The notes below the pieces were generated by a model. That model ran no database searches. It worked only from the letters and a program-made list of their open reading frames with translations, and was not told the origin of the DNA. Shown here piece by piece: positions 6,195 through 14,722 of a DNA stretch of 15,716 nt; within the stretch, counting starts at the first letter, position 1; every line of letters starts with the position of its first letter. The position numbers and the translations under genes were made by a program. This DNA comes from Actinomycetota bacterium (lineage in GTDB: Bacteria > Actinomycetota > UBA4738): contig VAYC01000024.1 of NCBI GenBank assembly GCA_005885025.1, forward strand, positions 1 to 15,716, read 5' to 3'.

Positions 6195-6626
6195 ATGCCC
6201 ACAGATCCCACATCGAACAAGAACCACGAGCGGTCACCCCCTTCCACGTCGAGGGCGGTGTTCCAGTTGCCACCCAGAGCTCAGGCTGCTCGGATGGGGC
6301 GGCAGTCTGTTCGCCATGCGCTCGCCGGAGCACCTGCTCAGGTCCTCGAACGCATCGAACTGCTGGTGAGTGAGCTCGTCACCAACAGCGTGACGCACGC
6401 CGCGCTTTCGCCGGAGCAGAACGTCGATCTGAAGGTGGTCACCCGCCCCGGCCGAGTCCGGGTCGAGGTCGCGGACCCAGGCTCGCATTTCAACCCGCAG
6501 GGCCGCCGGCCCACACCCGGCGCGGAGTCCAGGTGGGGCCTTTTCCTCCTGAACGAGATGGCGGACCGGTGGGGGGTAGACCGACGAGATCCCGGCAAGA
6601 CGGTGTGGTTCGAGGTCGATCTCTAG
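6195..6626 (+). CDS. RsbW-like anti-sigma kinase / ATPase
   Basis: This 143-residue protein has a GHKL ATPase fold of the RsbW/SpoIIAB (HATPase_c_2) class: a helix LERIELLVSELVTNSVTHAA with the N-box residues E60, N64 and H68, then VEVADPGS (D94, G96) and SRWGLFLLNEMADRWGV (112-128) forming the ATP lid, and a final strand TVWFEVDL. Such proteins bind a sigma factor or another target and phosphorylate a STAS partner. The first 35 residues are low in structure and Pro/Ser/Arg-rich. ATG 6195 has GGGAG directly against it, too close for normal ribosome pairing; TATATC at 6183-6188 could give a leaderless message. The stop (TAG 6624-6626) overlaps the stop of the opposing phosphatase gene in the sequence CTAG. 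It is divergent from the STAS gene. Confidence 0.87.
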   Translation: MPTDPTSNKNHERSPPSTSRAVFQLPPRAQAARMGRQSVRHALAGAPAQVLERIELLVSELVTNSVTHAALSPEQNVDLKVVTRPGRVRVEVADPGSHFNPQGRRPTPGAESRWGLFLLNEMADRWGVDRRDPGKTVWFEVDL

Positions 6627-9600
6627 CCTGGGTTTTGGAGGCCTTGGGCGGATCCGCTCGGTGCCACTCTCAGGACGAGGATCGCGAAGTCGTCCCTTTG
6701 TGCCTCCGGCCCGAATCGCATCAATGAGTTCTCCACGGCCTCGGCAATTGTGGCCGCCGAGAGGCCGCGGGACTGGGCCAAGACGTCGTTGAGGCGCTGT
6801 GGTCCGGACCGGTCCGAACCTCGGATCTCTTCGACCACCCCATCGGTAAACATCACGATCGTGTCTCCGGGCCCCAGGTCGACGATGTGATCAGACAGCT
6901 CGACCTCGGGCAGGACACCCAGCAGCATGCTCGGCTCCCCGGCCGTTTCCAGCCGGCCGTCGGCCCGAAGGATCAGCGGAAGAGGATGTCCGCCCGAGCA
7001 GATCGTGAGTCGAGCGCCGTCCGGTCCCGGCCGGAGACGCACACAGCACACCGTGCAGAATCGCTCGTCCGATAGCTCCCGGATGATCGTCTCGTTCAGC
7101 ATCGCCAGGACTCGGCTGGGCCGGGCCTCGTGGATCGACACAGCCCGGATCGTGTGGCGGGCCAGCCCGGTGACGGCAGCGGCCTCAGGGCCCTTCCCGC
7201 ACACGTCGCCGATCGTGAGGATCCAGGCTCCGTCCGACGATTCGAACGCGTCGTAAAAGTCTCCGCCGACCTCGTTCCCTTCGCCGACAGCCCGGTATCT
7301 GGCGGCGAGCTCCATCCCTGGGATCCGGGGGATCGAGGGCGGCAGCAGGCTTCTCTGGAGTGTCCGCGCGATGTGGAGCTGACGCTCGAACAGCCGAGCA
7401 TTATCCACGACCAGGGCCGCGCGCCGTGCCAGCTCTTCGGCCAGGGCGGCTTCCTCCGCGCCATATGCTCGGTGGGGAGAGAGGGACAGCAGGCTGATCG
7501 TGCCCAGCGTCCGATGGCGGGCGATCAGCGGAAAAATCATCAGGGCCGATGCCCGTGTCGCGCGGAGCATCGCGAGATGCTCCTCGTTCAGCGCCACTTC
7601 TTCCACGATCCGGGGGGGCACGTCGGAAATGATGATTGGACGCCCGGTTCGAAGGACCGCGAGGATCGGGTCCTGGCGGGTGGAATCGGGCGGAAAACGC
7701 CGGAGTCCCTGGGCCGGCTCCGTTTGGCCTGGATCGGCGTGAGCGACGGCGATTCGGCGGAACGACCCGTCTTCCTCCAGAACGTCGATCACGCAGAAAT
7801 CGCCCAGTGTGGGCACTGCGAGCTTCGCCACTCGTTCCAGCGTCGCCTCGTAGTCCGGGACCGCCGCCGAAAGGCTGGCCGTAGCCTCCGACAGGAACTC
7901 CACCCGGGCGTGGGCTCGTTCGGCTTCCCGTCGAGCCGCGAGTTCGGCCTGGTAGAGCTGAGAGTTGTCCACGGCGATCCCGGCACGCCGGCCCAGGTCC
8001 TCGGCGAGGATCAGGTCCTCCTGACCGTAGCGACGGTCGGTGTCCCCCGAGATGAACGACAGCGCACCCAGGATGCGGCCTCGGGCCGTCAGCGGGACCA
8101 CGATGTGGGAGCGAATCCCGAGTTGGAGCAGCAGCCGCAAGTGCTCGCCGTCGCGGGCCCTGCCCGCCAGATCGTCCTCGGTGACCCGCTCGGCGAGGAG
8201 GGGTTCGCCCGACAGCAGTACCTTCCATACGGGGTGGGGGCGCTCCTTTTCCGGCGGGTATCGATCGCGAAGCTCCCGGATCAACGGCTCCTTCGACGGG
8301 TCCCGATGGGCCAGGGCGAGTTGCCGAAGGGATCCATCGCTCCCCAAGACGTCAATCAGGCACCAGTCCGCGAGGCGTGGGACCGCCAGGGTCGCGATCC
8401 TTTGGAGGAGGACTTCGTAGTCCAAGGAGGATGAGAGAACCTCGCTGGCCTCGGCCAGGAAGGCAAGACGGTCCGCCGCCCGCTCGGCGGCTTGCCTGGC
8501 TCCCTGCTCTCCCTGAAAGAGCAGTGCAGTGTCGACAGCGAGCGCGGCGCGCCGGGCCAGCTCTTCCGCCAGCTCCACGTCGTCGGGTCCGAAGGTTCGC
8601 TGGGGGCTCGTGGAAACCAGCGTGAAGCACCCCAGGACCCGGCCGCGGGACAGGAGCGGGACACACATGTAAGAGCGGAAGCCAAGCTCGCGAACGATGC
8701 GAAAGTGTTCTTCGTCCCGCGTCGTGCGGCGCAGGAAATCCACGGGCATCTCGGGAGAGAACTCCGAGCGACCCGTCTGGATCACGCGAACCGCGGGGTG
8801 GGGGCCTTCGGGGTCCGGCGCATACCGGGTACGGAGCAGGTCGGCCAGTGGCTGCTTCTCCGCGTCGGCGTGGACGGCCACCATCCTCCGGAGGCTCCCG
8901 TCCTCACCGATGACGTCGATCAGGCACAGGTCAGTCAGGAAGGTCACGGCCAGGCGCCCCAGGCTGTCCAGGGCATCCGGCATCTGGAGCGACCTCGACA
9001 GGATGGCGCCCGCTTCCGCCAGGAAGGCCAGCCTGACCTGTGCGAGTTCGGCCTGGTTCCGGGCTTGCTGCTCCGCCTCGTACAGCCGAGCCCGCTCCAG
9101 CGCCAACGCAGCCTGGCGACCCATGGCCACCATGAAATCGACCTCGTTCTCGGCGAAGCGGCGGGGGTCCTCGAACCGAAAGACCAGCCCGCCAAGCGGG
9201 CGGCCCTCGATCGACATGGGGATGGCGACGAGCGCATGGTCCGGAAGCTGCAGCATCGATTCGAGGTCGGGATACCGTTGGCGGCGGGCCGCGACCGACT
9301 CGAGCAGCACGGGCCTGCCCGTGCGCACCGCCTCTGAGAGTGGAAGGGGGGCGTCAAGCGGAAAGCGATGCCATGCCCGCAGCATCTCTTGCGGGTAGCC
9401 CGCGGCTTGCTTGATTTCCAGGTACTGGCCGTCATCGGTCAGCAGCGCCATCATCCCCGCTACGGCTCCGACGGTGGCCGCGGCATTCTCAACGACGATC
9501 GCGGCGACTTCCTCGATACTCACGGCTTCGATCAGCGCGGCGGTGACCGATTGGAGGGCCGCGGTCTGGTTCGCCGCCCGTTCAGCGGCCTCCCTTGCTT

Positions 9601-10750
9601 CCTGTTCGGCCTCGTACAGACGCGAGTTCACGATCGCCACGGCCGCCCGCTCCGAAACGAGCTTGAGGAGGAGCACGTCCTCCTCGGTGAATTCGTGTGA
9701 CCGGAACGTTCCGGCGTGCACCACCCCCACAACGTTGTCGTCCATGATGAGCGGCACCCCCACCAGGGAATGCAACTTCCGGCGAAGGAACTCGCTGTAG
9801 GGCTTGGCCTTTCGAAGGTCGGGAACGATCCGAGGGGTCCGCTCGGCGGCGATCCGCCCCGCCACTCCTTTGCCCAGCGGAACCCGGATCTCGCCGACGA
9901 CCCCTTCTTCCTCCCCGACGGTGGCCCGGATCGCCAGGTTCTTCCCGTCCGGTGTCGGCAGGAGCAAGGTGGCGGTGTCGCTTCCCACGGCCCCTCGGAC
10001 CGCTTCGAGGAGCTCCCGGAGGAGTTCCTCGAGCTCCAAATGCCGGAGCAAGACGTCGGTGACACCCTGGAGCTTGCGATAATGAGTGGCGGCCACCTCG
10101 TGGACTCGCCGGGCCTCTTCCTGAGCCTGGATCCGCTCGGTGACGTCCTGCACGATCCATCGCAGCTCTGCCCGTTTGCCGTCCGCATCTCTGAACACCC
10201 CGACCGTGACGGCGGCATCGAAGGCCGGCACGTCCGGCGGCTTGAGGTGCAGGGTCCACTCGTGGACCTTGCCCTCGGCGGCGATCTCCCCTAGTCGACC
10301 CCGAAAGGCTCGGCGCTCCGAGGCCGGGACGAATCCTGGAAGCTGTTTCCCGAACAGCTCCTGCTGGGGGAGCCCGAGGAGCGCCCCAGCTTGCATATTC
10401 GCTTCGAGGATCCTGCCTTCGAGGTCCGTGACGAGGTGCGCCGCCGGAGCGAAGTTGAACAGCTCCGCATAGCGCTCCCGAGCGATGACCGCCTCGAGCT
10501 GTGCCGCCGCCAGCTCTTCGTTCTGCCGGCGAAGCTCCTCCTCGGTGGCCTGGACTTCCTCCAGGGCCTCCCGAAGCTTGTCCATGACCTCCTCGAAGAT
10601 GTTGCGATGTGCGGGCGGCCACGTGGTGGCTCCACGCCGCATCTCGTCCAGGACACGTTCGAGGTCAAGCGAAGAGTCCTCACGCGGCGAGGGGGCGTCG
10701 CCGGGCTTCCGTCCGTCGGCTGGACGCCGGTGTCCCCGCGGTGGGCTCAT
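6623..10750 (-). CDS. PAS-GAF(x5)-SpoIIE sensor serine phosphatase (RsbU-like)
   Basis: This 1375-residue protein has no membrane segment or signal peptide. Order of parts: polar N-terminus; coiled coil 52-92 (EEELRRQNEELAAAQLEAV); PAS 93-207 (YAELFNFAPAAHLVTDLEGR to IVQDVTERIQ); GAF1 about 226-382; GAF2 397-560; GAF3 574-744; GAF4 762-934; GAF5 950-1122; and the PP2C/SpoIIE phosphatase 1126-1364. Helical linkers rich in E/A/R join the GAFs. Phosphatase motifs with metal-binding acids are EVGGDFYDAF (1160-1169), IGDVCGKG (1180-1187), FTDGVVEE (1301-1308) and QRDDFAIL (1351-1358). Proteins of this class dephosphorylate STAS antagonists, freeing a sigma factor when small ligands, redox or light signals reach the PAS/GAF domains. 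ATG 10750 is chosen for the GAGAGAGGAAG run upstream and a promoter candidate inside the longer frame. The likely substrate is the STAS protein at 5734 and perhaps the fusion at 4873. Confidence 0.93.
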   Translation of the reverse strand: MSPPRGHRRPADGRKPGDAPSPREDSSLDLERVLDEMRRGATTWPPAHRNIFEEVMDKLREALEEVQATEEELRRQNEELAAAQLEAVIARERYAELFNFAPAAHLVTDLEGRILEANMQAGALLGLPQQELFGKQLPGFVPASERRAFRGRLGEIAAEGKVHEWTLHLKPPDVPAFDAAVTVGVFRDADGKRAELRWIVQDVTERIQAQEEARRVHEVAATHYRKLQGVTDVLLRHLELEELLRELLEAVRGAVGSDTATLLLPTPDGKNLAIRATVGEEEGVVGEIRVPLGKGVAGRIAAERTPRIVPDLRKAKPYSEFLRRKLHSLVGVPLIMDDNVVGVVHAGTFRSHEFTEEDVLLLKLVSERAAVAIVNSRLYEAEQEAREAAERAANQTAALQSVTAALIEAVSIEEVAAIVVENAAATVGAVAGMMALLTDDGQYLEIKQAAGYPQEMLRAWHRFPLDAPLPLSEAVRTGRPVLLESVAARRQRYPDLESMLQLPDHALVAIPMSIEGRPLGGLVFRFEDPRRFAENEVDFMVAMGRQAALALERARLYEAEQQARNQAELAQVRLAFLAEAGAILSRSLQMPDALDSLGRLAVTFLTDLCLIDVIGEDGSLRRMVAVHADAEKQPLADLLRTRYAPDPEGPHPAVRVIQTGRSEFSPEMPVDFLRRTTRDEEHFRIVRELGFRSYMCVPLLSRGRVLGCFTLVSTSPQRTFGPDDVELAEELARRAALAVDTALLFQGEQGARQAAERAADRLAFLAEASEVLSSSLDYEVLLQRIATLAVPRLADWCLIDVLGSDGSLRQLALAHRDPSKEPLIRELRDRYPPEKERPHPVWKVLLSGEPLLAERVTEDDLAGRARDGEHLRLLLQLGIRSHIVVPLTARGRILGALSFISGDTDRRYGQEDLILAEDLGRRAGIAVDNSQLYQAELAARREAERAHARVEFLSEATASLSAAVPDYEATLERVAKLAVPTLGDFCVIDVLEEDGSFRRIAVAHADPGQTEPAQGLRRFPPDSTRQDPILAVLRTGRPIIISDVPPRIVEEVALNEEHLAMLRATRASALMIFPLIARHRTLGTISLLSLSPHRAYGAEEAALAEELARRAALVVDNARLFERQLHIARTLQRSLLPPSIPRIPGMELAARYRAVGEGNEVGGDFYDAFESSDGAWILTIGDVCGKGPEAAAVTGLARHTIRAVSIHEARPSRVLAMLNETIIRELSDERFCTVCCVRLRPGPDGARLTICSGGHPLPLILRADGRLETAGEPSMLLGVLPEVELSDHIVDLGPGDTIVMFTDGVVEEIRGSDRSGPQRLNDVLAQSRGLSAATIAEAVENSLMRFGPEAQRDDFAILVLRVAPSGSAQGLQNPG

Positions 10751-11044
10751 GATCCGGAGCTTCCTCTCTCCGCCCTCGAGGCGGGTTCCCGAGAGCACGT
10801 GAGCATCCTCCAGGGGAGGGCGGATTCGACGATATGGGGCACCAAGAGGACCGTCAAGGGTGGGGTGAGCGCCTCGGTGACATCTGGACTGGAATCGTCC
10901 GCCAGAGTTGCCCGACAGGGGCAAAGTGCGCAGAGCACCTCCAGGCTGGGGGCAACCGGTCGCCGAACTCTGGCTACAGGGGGTGGTTCGCTCGGTCGAT
11001 GCTCACTACGGGGTGGTGCCCTAGGTCCCTCGAACTAGGTGATC
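10751..11044. other. Divergent intergenic region, 294 bases
   Basis: This gap separates the minus-strand phosphatase from the plus-strand HEAT gene and must hold both promoters. The minus promoter candidate is at 10829-10857. On the plus side I see no convincing -35/-10 pair. Just before the HEAT gene the hexamer CTAGGT occurs twice (11021-11026 and 11035-11040), 14 bases apart, possibly a regulator site. No RNA gene or repeat array was seen. Confidence 0.5.
10829..10857 (-). promoter_or_regulatory. Candidate housekeeping-type promoter for the sensor phosphatase
   Basis: On the minus strand TTGACG (10857-10852) is followed after exactly 17 bases by TATCGT (10834-10829). This is close to the TTGACA-17-TATAAT pattern. 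Transcription would start near 10822, giving a leader of about 72 bases before ATG 10750. The longer reading frame from 10924 would begin upstream of this promoter, which argues against that start. Confidence 0.5.
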
Positions 11045-13111
11045 ATGGCTGGCGAACAAGACACCCGGTACGCGGCGTCGAATCCTGAGGCCGCGCCCCC
11101 GACTGCTGGACCGGCACCCAGCGAGCTGTCGCCGGTCGAGTCGGTCGAGCACGAGCGCGCAGTGATGGTGCTGCTGCGGCAGCTCTCCAGTGGCATGTCC
11201 GCGTATCGCCTATTCCCCGGCGACCTCGCACAACCGTCGTTCGTTGCTGCGGTCTCCCGCATCCAGGACGCCGCCGAGAAGGCGCTCGTCTGGGGTCCCT
11301 TCCAGACCGAGATCAATGGCAACCGGTTCACCACCGCGGCCGGCCCGGTGCCGTCTGACGACCGCATCGAGCGGCTGGCATTGGCCTTCTACCGGCATGG
11401 AGCCGAGCACCTGCTGGTGCAAGAGCCTCCCGATGCGCGGGCGTTGGGCGCCCTGTACGAAGCGCTCTCCCGGCCGGCGCACGATTCGGGCGGTTCCCAG
11501 GGGATCGGCACGGCGCTCCGAGTGGCGGGAGTCCAATCCATGGCCGTCCGCGAGGTCGCTCCCCAGGGCGCCACGGGACGTGGGGAGGTCGGGAAGGGAT
11601 CGGGGCAGGAGCAGCGAGAGCTCTGGGAACGACTCGGAGAGCCGGACAAGCTGGCCCAGGAGATGGTGCACGCGGCCGGGTCCTACTCACCCACCGAGGC
11701 AGCCCAAGGGATCTTCGCCCGGCTCCGCCACATCGTCTCGACCCTGCCCGAGCGGGCAGTGCAAGGCGTGCAGCTCTACGGACGCTTGCACGAGGTGATC
11801 GCTCGCCTCCCGCAAGCCCTGCGGCGAGAGCTCATGGCGATCTTGCTGGGGCGCATCACGAACGACCCCCTGGCGGAGCGTCTCATCGGCACCATGACCG
11901 ACGCGGAACTGACCCGCGTCCTGGTCGATCAGGGAGAGGATGGGCGCTCCGACCCGATGGACCTGGCCCGGCGGCTGGTCTCGCTGGGAGTGCGACGCGA
12001 CGATGTGGTGGACCTGACCGCGGCGCTTCTGTTGGGGCAGGTCGAGGGCAAGACCATCATGACCGGGGCCGACCGCGTGGTCGAACCCGCGTCCGAGGAG
12101 ACATCCCCGGTGGCGCGGACCGTTTCCAACCTGCTGGCACGAGGGCTGGTCAGCGCGAAGCAGGAGGACGTTCGGGCCCTCCGCGAGGCCTTTCCGGAGA
12201 CGGCCGACGACCGGCTCCAGGTTGCCGTCGACGCGCTGTTCGACTACCTGCGCATCGAGAGCGACCCGGACCGGTTGGGCGAGGTGCTCGGCATCTGGTC
12301 GAAGGAAACGATGGCCACCCTCCGCCGGCACGACGAGGACTACCTGAGTCGCCTCCTGGAAGCCGTCGATGGGGCCCGGGAGGAGGACGTCCCCACCGAG
12401 AAGCGCTCGGTGGCCGAAGCGTCGGTGAAACAGGTGCTCTCGACCGAGATGCTTGCCGAATTGGTCTCGGTGTCGCAGGGGCTCGAGGATCCCGAGTCCA
12501 CGGTTCGCATGCTGGACCTCTTCGGAGACACCGGGGTGGACTGTCTGATGGAGGACCTCGCACAGGAGCGCGACCGGGGGAGGAGGGCCCTCCTGTTGAG
12601 CGTGTTGGCGCACGTTGCGCGAGGTCGCTACTACCGGGTGGCGAAATGGCTCTCCGACCAGCGATGGTACGTCGCTCGAAACGCGGTCACGGTCCTGTAT
12701 CGGTCGGGGCACGAGGAAGTCATCCCGCTGCTCGTCGAAGCCACTCACCATCGTGAACCCGCCGTGCGGCGGGAGGCGGCCCGGGGGCTCGTCGAGATGA
12801 CCGGCATCGACGCGCTCCCTCACCTCAGGGCGTTGGCCGGCGACCAGGACCAGACGGTCCGGGCGGCCGTGATGGCCGCACTGGGAACCATGGTGAAGCC
12901 GGGTGCCTGCGAGACGCTGGGCAGCCTGGCTCACACGCTCAAGGACCCGGCCGATCGTCGCCGTGCCCTGGAGGCGCTGAGCCGCCACGCCAGCCCGGAG
13001 GCGACCGGCGTGCTGGAGAGATTGGGCTCGGCGAAGGGATCCCCGCGGCTCCCCTGGAAGCTGCGCCGCTACGCCAGAGACCTTGCCAAGAAGCGACAGG
13101 GGAAGAAGTGA
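11045..13111 (+). CDS. HEAT-repeat protein with N-terminal module shared with the HD-GYP neighbour
   Basis: The protein has 688 residues. Residues 1-35 are Pro/Ala/Glu-rich. Residues 38-143 form a module (VLLRQLSSGMSAYRLFPG to LGALYEALSRP) that lines up with the N-terminus of the next gene's product. The middle is helical, with repeated acidic-basic helices (LPQALRRELMAILLGRIT, DDVVDLTAALLLGQVEGK). Residues 509-660 are HEAT-type helix pairs: VAKWLSDQRWYVARNAVTVL, VIPLLVEATHHREPAVRREA, LPHLRALAGDQDQTVRAAVM. The end is basic (RRYARDLAKKRQGKK). HEAT solenoids bind other proteins; no catalytic motif is visible, and no signal peptide or membrane segment. ATG 11045 is preferred, with AGGTG five bases upstream; GTG 11039 adds two residues. 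The stop overlaps the HD-GYP start by 4 bases (GTGA), so the two are translationally coupled and likely act together. Confidence 0.85.
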   Translation: MAGEQDTRYAASNPEAAPPTAGPAPSELSPVESVEHERAVMVLLRQLSSGMSAYRLFPGDLAQPSFVAAVSRIQDAAEKALVWGPFQTEINGNRFTTAAGPVPSDDRIERLALAFYRHGAEHLLVQEPPDARALGALYEALSRPAHDSGGSQGIGTALRVAGVQSMAVREVAPQGATGRGEVGKGSGQEQRELWERLGEPDKLAQEMVHAAGSYSPTEAAQGIFARLRHIVSTLPERAVQGVQLYGRLHEVIARLPQALRRELMAILLGRITNDPLAERLIGTMTDAELTRVLVDQGEDGRSDPMDLARRLVSLGVRRDDVVDLTAALLLGQVEGKTIMTGADRVVEPASEETSPVARTVSNLLARGLVSAKQEDVRALREAFPETADDRLQVAVDALFDYLRIESDPDRLGEVLGIWSKETMATLRRHDEDYLSRLLEAVDGAREEDVPTEKRSVAEASVKQVLSTEMLAELVSVSQGLEDPESTVRMLDLFGDTGVDCLMEDLAQERDRGRRALLLSVLAHVARGRYYRVAKWLSDQRWYVARNAVTVLYRSGHEEVIPLLVEATHHREPAVRREAARGLVEMTGIDALPHLRALAGDQDQTVRAAVMAALGTMVKPGACETLGSLAHTLKDPADRRRALEALSRHASPEATGVLERLGSAKGSPRLPWKLRRYARDLAKKRQGKK

Positions 13112-14610
13112 TCGCCAGGGCGGTCAGTCACGGGGTCGTGGAGCGGGCCGGCCAGTTCCTTCGTCAGCTCTCTTCGGCCCGGCAGGTCTTCGCTCTCTAT
13201 CCGGCCGGTCATCCGAAGCGCCTCGAGGCGATCCAGGAGGCCCTGGACGCGGTTCGCCGGCTGCGGAACGAGCTGGGGGCAGAGCCAGTGCTGTTCGTCA
13301 CCCGTCACGCGCTCTACCTCGGCCCGGTCCTGCTGGCCCGAGACTCGCTGTCACGGTACGGGCTGGTTGAGGCCTTCGAACGGGCGGGGATCGAGGCCAT
13401 CGAGCCCAGGTCCTCGGTGTCGGAGGCCGACCTCGACAAGCTCGTCCGCATGCTCCTCGGTGAACTCGGGGTGGACGCCGAGTTCGAGGGTCTCGCCATC
13501 AATCGGGTCAAGCCTTCCCTGGATGCCCAGGAAGAAGACAGCGGTCAGTCGGTCCTGCGTCGCCAGTACGCTCTCGGACTGGAGATCCTTCGTCATACGG
13601 GGGCGTCGGTCGCGGCTGGGCAGCGCATCGACCTGGCGGGTCCAACTCGCCTGGTGACCGACCTCTCCGAGCAGGTCATGCAAGACCCCACGCAGGCGCT
13701 CATGCTCGCCACCATCCGATCGCACGACGAATACACCTACTACCACATGCTCAACGTCTGCTTGCTTTCGATCGCGATGGGGTATGCAATCGGCCTTCGG
13801 ACCGATCAGATCGTGTCGCTCGGCCTTGGGGCCCTTCTCCACGACATCGGCAAGGTCAACGTACCGATCGAGGTCCTCCAGCACGTCGGCGCGCTGAGCC
13901 CGGACCAATGGCGGTTGATCCAGCGTCACCCAGTGGAGGGTGCCGGGATCATCTTCAGCACCGGAGAAAGCCTGACCCATCTCACGGCGGCCATCGTCCT
14001 CGAACACCATGCGGCGTACGACCTCACCGGCTATCCGGCGATCTCCCGCCGGTCCCACCCCTCCCTGCCGGCCCGCATGGTTGCCGTGGCCGACTGCTTC
14101 GACGCCGTGACCACGACCCGGCCGTACCGGCGCGCCGAGGAACGGCGACAGGCATTGAACATCCTGCTGTCGGGAGCGGGCCGGGGCTACGACCCCAGGG
14201 TGGTGCGGGCGTTCGTCCGGCTCCAGGGGCTGTTCCCGATCGGCTCTCTGGTTCGGCTCACCAACGGCGCGGCCGGCGTCGTGATCCGGAACCACGAGAC
14301 GCTCCTGGCGCGGCCGAGGGTCCGGATCGTGCTCGATCCGAAGGGCGAGCCCTGCGAACCGTTCGAGCTGGATCTGTCGGAGACGCGAACCGACGGCTCG
14401 TTTCGATGGGCGGTGGAGCGCAGCATGGACCCCGACGAGGTCGGCGTCGACATGGTGGCGCTGGTCCTGGCCGGGGCGCTCGAGTCGTTGGCGCCGAGTA
14501 CCGGCCCGCAGCCCGGGCTCGTCCACGAACCCGCCCACGGGGAGGTCGCCCCGCCCGGGTACGTGCAGCCTCGCCAGCCTCGGAGGGGCATGGCTCCCAG
14601 CCTCGACTGA
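13108..14610 (+). CDS. HD-GYP domain protein (putative cyclic-di-GMP phosphodiesterase)
   Basis: The protein has 500 residues. Residues 10-118 are the module shared with the HEAT protein (FLRQLSSARQVFALYPAGHP, ALYLGPVLLARD). Residues about 205-375 are the HD-GYP domain: HDEYTYYHMLNVC (206-218), LLHDIGKVNVP (H245, D246, K249), RHPVEGA (H274), EHHAAYDLTGYP (H300, H301, D305, GYP 308-310) and VAVADCFDAVTTTRPYR (D329). Such domains use a metal centre to cleave cyclic-di-GMP. The signature differs from the usual HHExxDGxGYP (E to A, G to L), while the metal-binding His/Asp residues appear kept, so activity is likely but not certain. Residues 378-425 resemble a small beta-barrel (FPIGSLVRLTNGAAGVVI). 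The tail from 465 is Pro/Gly-rich. GTG 13108 overlaps the HEAT stop, with GGGGAAGAA upstream. No membrane segment is seen. Confidence 0.92.
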   Translation: MIARAVSHGVVERAGQFLRQLSSARQVFALYPAGHPKRLEAIQEALDAVRRLRNELGAEPVLFVTRHALYLGPVLLARDSLSRYGLVEAFERAGIEAIEPRSSVSEADLDKLVRMLLGELGVDAEFEGLAINRVKPSLDAQEEDSGQSVLRRQYALGLEILRHTGASVAAGQRIDLAGPTRLVTDLSEQVMQDPTQALMLATIRSHDEYTYYHMLNVCLLSIAMGYAIGLRTDQIVSLGLGALLHDIGKVNVPIEVLQHVGALSPDQWRLIQRHPVEGAGIIFSTGESLTHLTAAIVLEHHAAYDLTGYPAISRRSHPSLPARMVAVADCFDAVTTTRPYRRAEERRQALNILLSGAGRGYDPRVVRAFVRLQGLFPIGSLVRLTNGAAGVVIRNHETLLARPRVRIVLDPKGEPCEPFELDLSETRTDGSFRWAVERSMDPDEVGVDMVALVLAGALESLAPSTGPQPGLVHEPAHGEVAPPGYVQPRQPRRGMAPSLD

Positions 14611-14722
14611 CTCCTCGCCCTCACCGTCCCCGGCGATCCGTTGACCGGGACCTTGGTCGTAGAGGAGAAATGACCGAACGGCAGAGGCGGCCGGCTTCGG
14701 GGGACCGGACAATCTGGCCTCT

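Noticed and set aside
7130..8434. 434-residue plus-strand open frame inside the phosphatase gene
   Set aside because: It is a mirror frame of the GAF region, rich in Arg/Gln/Gly, with no motif. High GC keeps such frames open.
10751..10924. 58-residue N-terminal extension of the sensor phosphatase
   Set aside because: The composition is not protein-like, it contains the promoter candidate 10829-10857, and ATG 10750 has a better ribosome site.
11687..12988. 433-residue minus-strand frame opposite the HEAT gene
   Set aside because: It is a His/Arg/Gln-rich mirror frame with no domain or start signal.
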